Shown here: positions 15,660 through 23,840 of the stretch, in pieces
Layout: each line of letters begins with the position of its first letter
Position numbering within the stretch: the stretch's first letter is position 1
Position numbers and translations under genes: made by a program
NCBI RefSeq assembly: GCF_001507435.1
Contig: NZ_LMWH01000261.1
Coordinates: 1 to 41,830, forward strand
Direction: 5' to 3'
Source: Streptomyces sp. NRRL F-5122
GTDB lineage: Bacteria > Actinomycetota > Actinomycetes > Streptomycetales > Streptomycetaceae
DNA length: 41,830 bases
Notes under the pieces: generated by a model
What the model was told of the DNA's origin: nothing
The model's input: the letters and a program-made list of their open reading frames with translations, nothing else
Databases searched by the model: none

Positions 15660-17063
15660 GTGCCCGACTTCGACATGCTCGTCATTGGATCCGGCCCGGG
15701 TGGCCAGAAGGCCGCGATAGCCGCGGCCAAGCTCGGCCGCCGGGTCGCCGTCGTCGACCGCCCCGACATGGTCGGCGGAGTCTCCATCCACACCGGGACC
15801 ATTCCCTCCAAGACCCTGCGCGAGGCCGTCCTCTACCTCACCGGCCTGACCCAGCGCGATATGTACGGACAGAGTTACCGCCTCAAGGAGGACATCACCG
15901 TCGCCGACCTGATCACGCGCACCCGTCATGTGGTGAGCCGCGAGGTCGACGTCATCCGCAACCAGCTCGCCCGCAACCAAGTGTCCCTGTTCGCCGGTAC
16001 CGGCCGGTTCGCGGACCCGCACACCGTCTCCGTCCTCGAACTGAACGGCAACGAAAAGCTGTTGAGTGCCGAGCACATCGTGATCGCCACCGGAACGCGG
16101 CCGGCCCGGCCGGCGAGCGTCGAGTTCGACGGTCGGTCGATCATGGACTCCGACAACGTTCTCGACCTGGAACGGGTACCGCGTTCGATGGTCATCGTCG
16201 GGGCGGGGGTGATCGGCATGGAGTACGCCTCCATGTTCGCCGCGCTGGGCAGCAAGGTCACCGTGGTCGAGAAGCGGCCGGGAATGCTCGACTTCTGCGA
16301 CGTCGAGGTGATCGAGTCGCTGAAGTACCACCTGCGGGACCTGGCGGTCACCTTCCGTTTCGGCGAGACCGTCGCGGCCGTCGAGCGGCACCCCAAGGGC
16401 ACCCTGACCATTCTGGAGAGCGGCAAGAAGATTCCCGCCGACGCCGTGATGTACTCGGCGGGACGACAGGGGCTCAGCGACGAACTCGACCTGGACAAGG
16501 CGGGTCTCACCGCCGACAAGCGCGGCCGCATCAAGGTCGACGAGCACTACCGCACCGAGGTGCCGCACATCTACGCGGTCGGCGATGTGATCGGCTTCCC
16601 GGCCCTGGCGGCCACCTCCATGGAGCAGGGCCGTATGGCGGCGTACCACGCCTGCGGCGAGCCCGTGCACGGGATGTTCGACCTCCAGCCGATCGGCATC
16701 TACACCATCCCGGAGATCAGTTTCATCGGCCGGACCGAGGACCAGCTCACCGAGGACCGCGTGCCCTTCGAGGTCGGCATCTCCCGCTACCGGGAGCTGG
16801 CCCGCGGGCAGATCATCGGTGACTCGCACGGCATGCTGAAGCTGCTGGTCTCCCCGGAGGACCGGACCCTGCTCGGTGTCCACTGCTTCGGCACCGGGGC
16901 CACCGAGCTGATTCACATCGGCCAGGCCGTGATGGGGTGCGGCGGTACGGTCGACTATCTCGTGGACGCGGTCTTCAACTATCCGACGCTCGCGGAGTCG
17001 TACAAGGTCGCCGCGCTGGACGCGACCAACAAGATCCGGCAGATCGACCGGCTCAAGGACTGA
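15660..17063 (+). CDS. sthA: Soluble pyridine nucleotide transhydrogenase (Si-specific)
   Basis: This 467-residue FAD protein is of the SthA/UdhA type and moves hydride between NADPH and NAD+ in the cytosol. Seen: FAD-binding [20 protein letters not shown] near the N-terminus, [15 protein letters not shown]-binding [20 protein letters not shown], the FAD-contact [14 protein letters not shown], and the dimerisation domain ending [20 protein letters not shown]. The redox-active Cys pair of dihydrolipoamide dehydrogenases is absent ([13 protein letters not shown]), as expected for SthA. The GTG at 15660 fits the family's start ([10 protein letters not shown]); it lacks a well-spaced ribosome site, and CAGACT 7 bases upstream suggests a leaderless mRNA. 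Confidence 0.9.
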   Translation: MPDFDMLVIGSGPGGQKAAIAAAKLGRRVAVVDRPDMVGGVSIHTGTIPSKTLREAVLYLTGLTQRDMYGQSYRLKEDITVADLITRTRHVVSREVDVIRNQLARNQVSLFAGTGRFADPHTVSVLELNGNEKLLSAEHIVIATGTRPARPASVEFDGRSIMDSDNVLDLERVPRSMVIVGAGVIGMEYASMFAALGSKVTVVEKRPGMLDFCDVEVIESLKYHLRDLAVTFRFGETVAAVERHPKGTLTILESGKKIPADAVMYSAGRQGLSDELDLDKAGLTADKRGRIKVDEHYRTEVPHIYAVGDVIGFPALAATSMEQGRMAAYHACGEPVHGMFDLQPIGIYTIPEISFIGRTEDQLTEDRVPFEVGISRYRELARGQIIGDSHGMLKLLVSPEDRTLLGVHCFGTGATELIHIGQAVMGCGGTVDYLVDAVFNYPTLAESYKVAALDATNKIRQIDRLKD

Positions 17064-17079
17064 ACCGCCGGTCATGACG

Positions 17080-17125
17080 GTCCTGTGTGCCCGGCCACCG
17101 CATGTCGTGGCCGGGCACGCAGGAC
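17080..17125 (+). terminator. Strong terminator hairpin after sthA
   Basis: A 19-bp stem with one mismatch (left arm 17080-17098, right arm 17107-17125) and an 8-base loop starts 16 bases after the sthA stop. The right arm is partly duplicated just downstream (see the repeat at 17110-17162). Confidence 0.8.
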
Positions 17126-17162
17126 CGCAGGACAAGCAGCCGGGCACGCAGGATCGCAGGAC
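17110..17162. repeat. Direct repeat of the terminator right arm
   Basis: A 24-bp unit beginning GCCGGGCACGCAGGA occurs at 17110-17133 and again at 17139-17162 with one difference (C to T). Both copies can pair with the left arm at 17080-17096, which gives two alternative hairpins. Confidence 0.75.
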
Positions 17163-17254
17163 GGAGTGTCCGACACGCCGGGCGTCCGGCGTCTTCACGC
17201 TCCCGAGGGGTCCTCGCGTGGACAGCACCCCCTCCGGTCGTCGAGACTCGGCGG

Positions 17255-17875
17255 ATGGCCAAGTACTTCGACGTTCACCCCGACAACCCCCAGCCACGCA
17301 CGATCGGCCAGGTCGCCGACAGCATCCGTGACGGCGCGCTCGTGGTCTATCCGACCGACTCGTGCTTCGCGCTGGGCTGCCGCCTGGGCAGTCGTGACGG
17401 CATCGACCGTATCCGGGCCATCCGCCATCTCGACGACCGGCACCACTTCACGCTCGTGTGCCGGGACTTCGCGCAGCTGGGCCAGTTCGTGCACGTCGAC
17501 AAGGACGTGTTCCGAGTGATCAAGGCGTCGACACCGGGCAGTTACACGTTCATCCTCCCGGCCACGCGCGAGGTGCCGCGCAAGCTGCTCCACCCGAAGA
17601 AGAAGACGGTCGGCGTCCGTATCCCCGATCACGTGGTGGCGCAGGCGCTGCTGGCCGAGCTCGGCGAGCCGCTCCTGTCCAGCACACTGCTCCTGCCGGG
17701 CGAGGAGGAGCCGATGACGCAGGGCTGGGAGATCAAGGAGCAGCTCGACCACGTCGTGGACGCGGTCGTCGACTCCGGTGACTGCGGCACCGAGCCGACC
17801 ACCGTCGTCGACTTCTCCAGCGGCGAACCCGAGATCGTGCGCAAGGGCGCGGGCGACACATCACGGTTCGAGTGA
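17255..17875 (+). CDS. yciO: YciO-type Sua5/YrdC-domain protein
   Basis: This 206-residue protein is one YrdC domain and is closer to E. coli YciO than to TsaC. Seen: VVYPTDSCFALGCRLGS, where TsaC has PTDTVYGLG; HFTLVCRDFAQL; STPGSYTFILPATREVPRKL; KKTVGVRIPDHVVAQALL; and PLLSSTLLLPG followed by EPTTVVDFSSGEPEIVRKG. TsaC makes the threonylcarbamoyl-AMP for tRNA t6A. The YciO branch binds RNA or nucleotides, but its role is not settled, so a t6A function should not be assumed. The start ATG 17255 matches the family's N-terminus; the ribosome site is weak. Confidence 0.85.
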   Translation: MAKYFDVHPDNPQPRTIGQVADSIRDGALVVYPTDSCFALGCRLGSRDGIDRIRAIRHLDDRHHFTLVCRDFAQLGQFVHVDKDVFRVIKASTPGSYTFILPATREVPRKLLHPKKKTVGVRIPDHVVAQALLAELGEPLLSSTLLLPGEEEPMTQGWEIKEQLDHVVDAVVDSGDCGTEPTTVVDFSSGEPEIVRKGAGDTSRFE

Positions 17876-17943
17876 GGTGCGGGCCGTGCCGGTGCCCCGG
17901 CGGAGTTCACGCCGGTCGCCGCCGTCGAGCGCGGTGACTGCGT

Positions 17944-17989
17944 CGGGGTGAGCGGCCGCCGGGCACGTCGGCGGCCGCCGATCACCCCG
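17944..17989 (+). terminator. Hairpin after the yciO-type gene
   Basis: CGGGGTGA and TCACCCCG form the base, and CGGCCGCC with GGCGGCCG the upper part, of a long GC-rich hairpin about 70 bases after the stop codon. It is the best terminator candidate in this gap. Confidence 0.55.
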
Positions 17990-18165
17990 GTGCGCCGATC
18001 GGCGGGCATCCGGACGACTGGACCGGCGCCCGTCGGCAGGCGCAGGCTGAGAAGGGGGACGCTCGACGCGGGCCATCCGGTTCGGAGGACCCGCGGGCAA
18101 GGCTCTCGGCGCGCGACCTCGAGCCTTTCGGCCGCGCCGCACCTCAGCGCACGGAAGTGATCACT

Positions 18166-18423
18166 ATGGAAGCCAAGCAGTGGACCGTGCAGATCTACAT
18201 CACCGAAGAGGGCGACGACACCCATGCGCGTGCCGTGCTCAGCACCCAGGACACGTCGATCGTCACGGGCCGGGGCACCGCCCGGCGCAATCCGACCGAC
18301 CGGCCGATCCCGGAGATCGGCGACGAACTCGCCGCCAGCCGCGCGCTGGAGGACCTCGCCATCAGGCTGCACGACGTCGCCTCCGACGACATCGTGGCAC
18401 TGGCGGGCCACGTGGTGCCTTGA
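18166..18423 (+). CDS. DUF1876 small protein
   Basis: This 85-residue protein matches DUF1876 in length and pattern: KQWTVQIYITEEGDDTHARA, LSTQDTSIVTGRGTARRNP, IPEIGDELAASRALEDLAIR, ending DIVALAGH. The family has a small dsRNA-binding-like fold, common in actinomycetes and often found beside dormancy and stress genes; the function is unknown. ATG 18166 has GGAAG 8 bases upstream; GTG 18157 overlaps that site and is less likely. It is the first gene of the stress-type island and converges on the GH65 gene 85 bp away. Confidence 0.85.
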   Translation: MEAKQWTVQIYITEEGDDTHARAVLSTQDTSIVTGRGTARRNPTDRPIPEIGDELAASRALEDLAIRLHDVASDDIVALAGHVVP

Positions 18424-18508
18424 CCGGGCACCGAGCACCGACCCGGTGCGCGCACGGTGACGGGAGTGTGCGGCCCGGCCCGCGCGGACCCCGTACGGCG
18501 CGTGCCCT

Positions 18509-20878
18509 TCAGTCCGGGAGCGGCACCCGGCGTGTCTCGCCCGGCTCGATACGCAGCGCCCGGCCGGGCAGCCGGATATCGATGGGGGTGCGGTCGGACG
18601 GCGGCACCGCGATCTCGAGCCCGCCGCAGTCCACCCGCATGCGCACGCCCCAGTGGCTGCGGTAGCGCACGGAGAAGCCGAACGACGACAGTTCCGGCAG
18701 CGGCACGGGGTTGAGCAGGAGTGCTCCGTCGCGGGACTCGAGACCGGTGAGTCCGCGCTGGACGAGGTCGAGGGTGCCCGCCATGGCCCCGAGGTGGATG
18801 CCCTCCCCCGTGGTTCCGCCCTGCACATCGGCGACGTCGCCGAGCAGCGCCTCCTGGCAGCACGACCATGCGTCGGCGCGCCTGGCCCGGGCGAGGACCC
18901 AGCCGTGGACCAGGCCGCTGAGGGTGGATCCGTGACTGGTGCGGGCCAGGTAGTAGTCGACGGTGCGCCGCCAGATGTCCGCGTCGAGCCGGTGGCCCAG
19001 CCGGGCGAACAGCTCCTGGAGCTCGTCGGGCCCGAACAGGTAGCCGAGCATCAGCACGTCGGCCTGCTTGGACGCCTGGTAGCGGTTGGCGCTGTCGCCC
19101 TCCGCCTCCAGGATCCGGTCCAGACGGCGGATGTCGCCGTACCGCTTGCGGTAGCCGTCCCAGTCGAGTTCCGCGAGATCCCCGTAGCCCTGGAACTGGC
19201 TGACGACGTCGTCGTGGAACGGCACATGGAGCGTGCGGGACAGCTCCTCCCAGCGGTCCGGTTCGCCGGCGTCCAGCCGGGCTCGCTCGACGAGTTCCCG
19301 CCGGCGCGGTTCGGGGAGCTCGCGCAGCACCTGCAGCGCGCGGGTGAGCACCCATGCGGCGGTGACGTTGGTGTACGTGTTGTCGTCGATGCCTGGGGCG
19401 GGCGCGTCCGGGTAGGCGTCGTGGTACTCGTCGGGTCCGACGACGCCGCGGATACGGTGCCGGCCGAGGCTCTCGTCGTAGGTCGCCGAGTCGGCCCAGA
19501 AGCGGGCGATCTCGAGCAGCATTTCGGCGCCCTTGGTGTGCAGGAACTCCGCGTCGCCGCTCACCTCGCAGTACTGCCACACGTTGTACGCCACGGCCGA
19601 GCCGACGTGCCGCTGCAGCCTGGTGTGGTCGGGCAGCCAGCGACCCGAGCGCGGGTTGAGGTGGACCTCCTGGGACTCCTCGCGCCCGTCGCTGCCGCTC
19701 TGCCACGGGTAGAGCGCCCCGCGACGGCCGAGGGCGCGTGCCGCGGCACGGGCCTGGTCCAGACGCCGGTGGCGGTAGCTCAGCAGGGACCGCGACACCT
19801 CGGGGAAGTGCAGGTTGAGGTACGGGAGCACGAACAGCTCGTCCCAGAAGACGTGCCCGCGGTACGCCTCACCGTGCAGTCCCCGTGCGGGTACCCCCAC
19901 GTCCAGTTCCGCGGTGTGCGGCGAGAGTGTCTGCAGGACGTGGAAGAGGTGCAGCCGCAGCACCCGTCCGGCCTCCCCGGGCACGTCCAGGTCCGCACGG
20001 CGCCACAGCTGGTTCCAGGCGGTGAGATGGGTGGCGAGCAGTTCGTCGAAGCCGGGGGCCGCGGCCACCCGGTCGATCGCGGCGTCCAGCGGGTCGCTGA
20101 TGGCACGGTCGCGCGAGGTGTGCAGGGCGACGGTCTTGTCGACGGTGACGGTCCGTCCGGGTGGCAGGTACAGACGTGCGGACTGCACGGCACGGACGGC
20201 GGGGTGCCGCGTGGTGACGAAGGCGTCGACGGTCAGGCGGGCCGCCAGACCGACCCGGATGTCGGAGGTGCGGGTGCGGCAGCGCAGCCAGGCCGTGTCC
20301 GGAGTCGCGGTGCCGGTGTGCACATGGACGAGATGGCAGCCGTCCAGGTCCTGGTAGCGCGGCACGCCGGCATTGGTGACGCCGCCGTCGAGTGCGGCCT
20401 CGACCTCAAGCTCGACGGCGGTGCCTTCGGCCGTGAACTCGGTGCGCAGGGCGGCGAGATGAGGGTCGGCCATGTGCACAAGACGCCACTGGCGCACCGA
20501 CAGCGTGCCCGGCTCGCCGTGGCCGTACCGGGTCCGGCGCTCCAGCAGGCCCGAGGACAGGTGAAGCGTCTGGTCGTGGCCGAGCACGGTTCCGCTGTCC
20601 GGCGTCAGCCACTGTTCCCCGGCCGGGCGGAACCGCAGCGGAAGCCAGTTGGGAAGGTTGACCAGGTCCTCGTTCTCGATCCGGCGTCCCGCCACTTCCG
20701 AGGTGAGCCGGTCGTAGCAGCCGGCCACGTAGGTTCCCGGATAGTGCACATCGTCGGCGACGCATTCGGGCAGTGCCCCGCGCGTGGCGAAGTAGCCGTT
20801 GCCCAGTGTGCACAGGGATTCCCGCAGTCGTTCGTGCACAGGGTCATAACCCTCGTACTTCCAGGTCCAGCCGGCCAC
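18509..20878 (-). CDS. Glycoside hydrolase family 65 enzyme (maltose/trehalose-type phosphorylase or hydrolase)
   Basis: This 789-residue cytosolic protein has the GH65 layout: an N-terminal beta-sandwich (from WTWKYEGYDPVHERLRESL, with LGNGYFATRGALPE), a linker helix, an (alpha/alpha)6 barrel and a C-terminal beta-sheet. The general acid lies in VVGPDEYHDAYPD (Glu484). KQADVLMLGYLF and SHGSTLSGLVHGW mark the other active-site walls; the latter is where phosphorylases bind phosphate. GH65 enzymes split maltose, trehalose, kojibiose or nigerose, mostly by phosphorolysis; the substrate cannot be read from this. The GTG start at 20878 has GGAAGG 8 bases upstream. It lies 76 bp after the Usp gene on the same strand, so it is likely co-transcribed from the dormancy-type boxes upstream of that gene. 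Confidence 0.88.
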   Translation of the reverse strand: MAGWTWKYEGYDPVHERLRESLCTLGNGYFATRGALPECVADDVHYPGTYVAGCYDRLTSEVAGRRIENEDLVNLPNWLPLRFRPAGEQWLTPDSGTVLGHDQTLHLSSGLLERRTRYGHGEPGTLSVRQWRLVHMADPHLAALRTEFTAEGTAVELEVEAALDGGVTNAGVPRYQDLDGCHLVHVHTGTATPDTAWLRCRTRTSDIRVGLAARLTVDAFVTTRHPAVRAVQSARLYLPPGRTVTVDKTVALHTSRDRAISDPLDAAIDRVAAAPGFDELLATHLTAWNQLWRRADLDVPGEAGRVLRLHLFHVLQTLSPHTAELDVGVPARGLHGEAYRGHVFWDELFVLPYLNLHFPEVSRSLLSYRHRRLDQARAAARALGRRGALYPWQSGSDGREESQEVHLNPRSGRWLPDHTRLQRHVGSAVAYNVWQYCEVSGDAEFLHTKGAEMLLEIARFWADSATYDESLGRHRIRGVVGPDEYHDAYPDAPAPGIDDNTYTNVTAAWVLTRALQVLRELPEPRRRELVERARLDAGEPDRWEELSRTLHVPFHDDVVSQFQGYGDLAELDWDGYRKRYGDIRRLDRILEAEGDSANRYQASKQADVLMLGYLFGPDELQELFARLGHRLDADIWRRTVDYYLARTSHGSTLSGLVHGWVLARARRADAWSCCQEALLGDVADVQGGTTGEGIHLGAMAGTLDLVQRGLTGLESRDGALLLNPVPLPELSSFGFSVRYRSHWGVRMRVDCGGLEIAVPPSDRTPIDIRLPGRALRIEPGETRRVPLPD

Positions 20879-20954
20879 TGCGGGGTCCTTCCGCGAGCGC
20901 TGCTGCGAGGTCGGGTACTACGCCGTCGGCACCAGTCTCGACCGTTCCGGACCT

Positions 20955-21830
20955 TCACACCCGTCGCGGCACGACCGCGACCGGGCAGTCCGCGTGGTGC
21001 AGCAGCGTCTGGGCCACCCTGCCGAGCCGGAGGCCGAAGCGGACCGGCCGTCGCCGCGCGCCGATGACGACGAGGTCGGCGGCGGCAGAGCGCTTCAGCA
21101 GCACCGTGCGGGCCGGGCCCTCGACCGTGTCCCGGCGCACCGTGACGTGCGGGTGGTCCCGGATCGCGTCCTGCAGCAGGACGTCGAGGAGGGCGGAAGC
21201 CCGTTGCTCGTACCGGCGTGCGAATGCCTCGGTGAGCCGGGGGTGGTCGGTGCTCTCGTGGGCCGGGAAGCGCCAGGCCCGAACGACGTCCAGGACGCAG
21301 CCGCGCGCCTCGGCCTCACGGAAGGCGAAGGACAGGGCCTCGCCGATCGCGGCCGGATCCGCGGCCCCGAGCAGGATCCGCTCGTGCACGCCGGTCAGGC
21401 CGGCCTTGTCCCCGCGGACCACGATCACCGGGCAGCGGGCCCTGGCGGCCACGGCCCGGCTCACGGAGCCGAGGAGCAGGCCCTTGAACTCGCTGCGGCC
21501 GCGGGATCCGGTCACCAGCGCGACGGCGTGGTAGCCCTCGCGCAGGAGGGCGTGGACCGCGCCCTCGGCCTGGACCTCCGAGGAGACCTGCACCCGGGGG
21601 TCGCGCCGGCGGGCGCGCTCCGTAGCCGAGCCGATGATGTCCTCCGCCATCATCCACCCGGCAGGCCGCTCCTGGCCTTCGGGCGTCGTCGCGCTGTCCC
21701 GGGGTTCCGGCGGGGCCGCGTGCACCAGCCGGAGCGGCAGACCGCGCCGGACGGCCTCGTCCACGGCCCAGTCGACGGCCGCCAGGCTGAAGTCCGATCC
21801 GTCGACGCCCACGACCAGGGGCAGCTCCAT
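20955..21830 (-). CDS. Universal stress protein, tandem Usp domains
   Basis: This 291-residue protein has two Usp domains. Domain 1 (about 1-145) starts LPLVVGVDGSDFSLAAVDWA and has the full ATP motif G-2x-G-9x-GS in GSRGRSEFKGLLLGSVS, then PVIVVRG. Domain 2 (about 150-291) ends LVVIGARRRPVRFGLRLGR and DCPVAVVPRRV; its ATP motif is degenerate (Gly and Ser replaced by Arg). Usp proteins of this type are core members of DosR-type dormancy regulons. The start ATG 21830 gives the family's N-terminus and follows GGAGAGG. Two dormancy-type boxes lie 87 and 107 bases upstream, and GH65 follows in the same direction. Confidence 0.9.
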   Translation of the reverse strand: MELPLVVGVDGSDFSLAAVDWAVDEAVRRGLPLRLVHAAPPEPRDSATTPEGQERPAGWMMAEDIIGSATERARRRDPRVQVSSEVQAEGAVHALLREGYHAVALVTGSRGRSEFKGLLLGSVSRAVAARARCPVIVVRGDKAGLTGVHERILLGAADPAAIGEALSFAFREAEARGCVLDVVRAWRFPAHESTDHPRLTEAFARRYEQRASALLDVLLQDAIRDHPHVTVRRDTVEGPARTVLLKRSAAADLVVIGARRRPVRFGLRLGRVAQTLLHHADCPVAVVPRRV

Positions 21831-21916
21831 CCTCTCCACCGCCTTTCGCCGGGCCGCCGAGGCGAGCACAGGGCTCCTCCGTCTCACGGTCGCATCCGGC
21901 CACCCGTGAACTGCAG

Positions 21917-21930
21917 GGGCGGTTCGGCCC
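21917..21930. promoter_or_regulatory. Dormancy-type box, weaker copy
   Basis: GGGCGGTTCGGCCC differs from GGGCCGnnCGGCCC at one position, but this is the conserved inner C. It lies exactly 20 bp from the box at 21937, two helical turns, so two dimers could sit on the same DNA face upstream of the Usp gene. Confidence 0.4.
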
Positions 21931-21936
21931 TCGGCG

Positions 21937-21950
21937 GGGACGTTCGGCCC
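21937..21950. promoter_or_regulatory. Dormancy-type (DosR/OsdR-like) box upstream of Usp gene
   Basis: GGGACGTTCGGCCC fits the core GGGnCnnnnGnCCC shared with the mycobacterial DosR box and differs at one base from the local consensus. It lies 107 bases upstream of the Usp gene start at 21830. Confidence 0.5.
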
Positions 21951-22005
21951 CGGCGACCGCCGGGAGGCGGCGGGCACGGCATCAGGGCCGCTCCCAGCGC
22001 CATGG

Positions 22006-22019
22006 GGGCCGGTCGGCCC
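22006..22019. promoter_or_regulatory. Dormancy-type box, perfect palindrome
   Basis: GGGCCGGTCGGCCC has perfect 6-bp arms. It lies 176 bases upstream of the Usp gene, in the gap shared with the divergent cNMP-domain gene. The same 14 bases recur at 28003 and 33730. Confidence 0.65.
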
Positions 22020-22368
22020 TGGCGGTTCCACGGCACACGTGGTGTCCTGAAGACGACGGGAAGGACCCGGCGACCGACGCGGAGAAGCGGCTGACGGCCG
22101 CGCACCGCGCAATCTGGATCCGGGAGAACCGGATGGGGTCCTTCCCGCCCCGATGCCCCAGCGGCCTTCGAGGACTCCGGTGCGCCCCTTCGGCGGGAAC
22201 GCCCGATGCCGGCCGCGGCCCGCGTCGGCAGCGCCTCCGCTCGCGGTTCCGCCGGCCTCGACCTTTGACTGCATCGCCCGCGCCCCATGGAGTGGGCGCC
22301 GTCACACCGCGCCCGGTGGGCCCGTTCGTCCCGCTCATCGGGCGGGGCGGCGCGCTGCCTCGAAGGTG

Positions 22369-22382
22369 GGGCCGAAAGGCCC
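22369..22382. promoter_or_regulatory. Dormancy-type box, one mismatch
   Basis: GGGCCGAAAGGCCC keeps the GGGnCnnnnGnCCC core and lies 253 bases upstream of the cNMP-domain gene (22635). As RNA it would also form a GAAA-tetraloop hairpin, so a transcript-level role is an alternative. Confidence 0.4.
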
Positions 22383-22634
22383 CCCGTCGGGACCGGGCGG
22401 CCCGTGTTGCCGTACACCGTGGGACGCCCACGCTGGAGACAGGAAGTCCACGGCATTCCGGAGGGGCACGATGACGAGCCGTCCTGCGAGCGCCGTCCCG
22501 GACCGGATGGGGCTCGATGTCCCGGTCGAGCCCGTGGCCGCGCGGGAGGGCCGTCCGCTGCCCCGACGGCGGTCCGCTGTGCGCGTGGGCCCCGGCGACC
22601 GGCTGCGGCGCCCGGAACGAAAGGACACGGAGCG

Positions 22635-23090
22635 ATGACCTCTGCCACCACCATGACGGCGGCTCTACCGGCCGCCTACCGTGAACGGCTGATGCGGATC
22701 GCCCGCGAGGTCTCCTTCGACGAGGGGACGCGGCTGTTCGAGGAGGGTCGGCACGCCGACCGGTTCTGGATCGTCCGAACCGGCACCGTTGCGCTCGACC
22801 TGCATGTGCCCGGTCGTCGTTCCGCCGTCATCGAGTCGCTGGCCCGCGGTGAACTGGTCGGGTGGTCCTGGCACTTCACCCCCCATGTGTGGCAGATGGG
22901 TGCGGAGGCGATGACTCCGGTGCGCGCCTACGAGTTCGACGCGGCGACCGTCCGGACGTTGTGCGACGAGGACGCCGAGTTCGGCCGCGCCATCGCGGTG
23001 TGGGTCGGCCGGGTGCTCGCTCACCGGCTGCACGCGGCCCGCACCAGGCTGCTCGATCTGTACGCCCCCTACGGCAGCGGATCCCGCTGA
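22635..23090 (+). CDS. Single cyclic-nucleotide-binding (Crp-type) domain protein
   Basis: This 151-residue protein is just one cNMP-binding beta-barrel with its C-terminal helix: REVSFDEGTRLFEEGRHADR, FWIVRTGTVALDLHVPGRRS, ESLARGELVGWSWHFTPHVW and VRAYEFDAATVRTLCDEDAE. There is no helix-turn-helix, so it is not a DNA-binding Crp. The usual phosphate-binding Arg region reads GELVGWSWHF, which is not the classic GE..L....RSA, so cAMP binding is doubtful. Such proteins occur in streptomycete dormancy-type clusters. AAAGGA lies 9 bases before ATG 22635. The CBS-BON gene follows after 45 bp and is probably co-transcribed. Confidence 0.8.
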   Translation: MTSATTMTAALPAAYRERLMRIAREVSFDEGTRLFEEGRHADRFWIVRTGTVALDLHVPGRRSAVIESLARGELVGWSWHFTPHVWQMGAEAMTPVRAYEFDAATVRTLCDEDAEFGRAIAVWVGRVLAHRLHAARTRLLDLYAPYGSGSR

Positions 23091-23135
23091 GGGCCGACAC
23101 CACCCGACCGCACTCGACACCTCGAGGAGGAGACC

Positions 23136-23789
23136 GTGACCGGTAGCCCGCACCTCGTGGACGATGTGATGACCCACTCCGTCGTCGCCGTCGGCCGTGC
23201 CGCCCCGTTCAAGGACATCGTGAGGCTCATGGAGCAGTGGCAGGTCAGTGCCCTGCCAGTGCTGGAGGGCGAGGGCCGCGTGGTGGGTGTCGTCTCCGAG
23301 GCGGACCTGCTGCCCAAGGAGGAGTTCCGCGACACCGATCCGGACCGGTACACGCAGCGGCAGCGCCTGTCCGACCTGGCCAAGGCCGGAGCGATGACCG
23401 CCGAGGAGCTGATGAGCGCGCCGGCCGTCACCGTGCACCCGGGGAGCACCCTGGCCCAGGCGGCCCGCATCATGGCCCGGCTCGGGATCAAGCGTCTCCC
23501 GGTCGTCGACGGCGAGGGCATGCTCGAGGGCGTCGTCAGTCGCGCGGACCTGCTGAAGGTGTTCCTGCGGCCCGACAACGACATCGCCGACGAGGTCCGA
23601 CGCGATGTCGTCGACATCCTCTTCCCGGCTCCGGCCGAGCCCGTCCACGTCATGGTCACCGAGGGTGTCGTCACCATCACGGGGAAGGTCCCGGACGCCG
23701 CCCTGATACCGGTGGCCGTCCGCCTGGCCCGCGCCCTCGAGGGAGTCGTCGACGTGGACTGCCATCTGTCCGGGAGCGAGGTGGGATGA
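23136..23789 (+). CDS. CBS-pair and BON domain protein (copy 1)
   Basis: This 217-residue protein has two CBS domains: DVMTHSVVAVGRAAPFKDIV to RVVGVVSEADLL, and ELMSAPAVTVHPGSTLAQAA to LEGVVSRADLLKVFL. A BON domain follows (about 165-214, VMVTEGVVTITGKVPDAALI with VDVDCHL). CBS pairs bind adenine nucleotides and sense energy state; BON domains bind other proteins or membranes. The GTG start at 23136 has GGAGGAG 4-5 bases upstream. It lies 45 bp after the cNMP-domain gene. It is one of three close paralogues in the island (also 24543 and 32888). Confidence 0.9.
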   Translation: MTGSPHLVDDVMTHSVVAVGRAAPFKDIVRLMEQWQVSALPVLEGEGRVVGVVSEADLLPKEEFRDTDPDRYTQRQRLSDLAKAGAMTAEELMSAPAVTVHPGSTLAQAARIMARLGIKRLPVVDGEGMLEGVVSRADLLKVFLRPDNDIADEVRRDVVDILFPAPAEPVHVMVTEGVVTITGKVPDAALIPVAVRLARALEGVVDVDCHLSGSEVG

Positions 23790-23840
23790 CCCGCGCCGGG
23801 ACGGACGCCCGGTCCGTCCCGGCGCTGAGCCCCGGTCCGG

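Larger units (their letters stand above)
21831..22634. other. Divergent control region between Usp and cNMP-domain genes
   Basis: About 800 bases with no supported gene on either strand. It carries four palindrome-type boxes (21917-21930, 21937-21950, 22006-22019, 22369-22382), by far the densest cluster in the window. Several open frames run through it, but none resembles a protein. Confidence 0.6.

Noticed and set aside
17255..17875. Calling the YrdC-domain protein a t6A synthase (TsaC)
   Set aside because: PTDSCFALGC and STLLLPG follow the YciO branch, whose function in t6A is not established.
22369..22382. GAAA-tetraloop hairpin as a terminator
   Set aside because: No gene ends upstream of it. 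It fits the dormancy-type box core better, although both remain possible.
21831..22634. A hidden gene between Usp and the cNMP-domain gene
   Set aside because: Open frames exist on both strands but all are Arg/Pro/Gly-rich without family resemblance. The region is better explained as control DNA.
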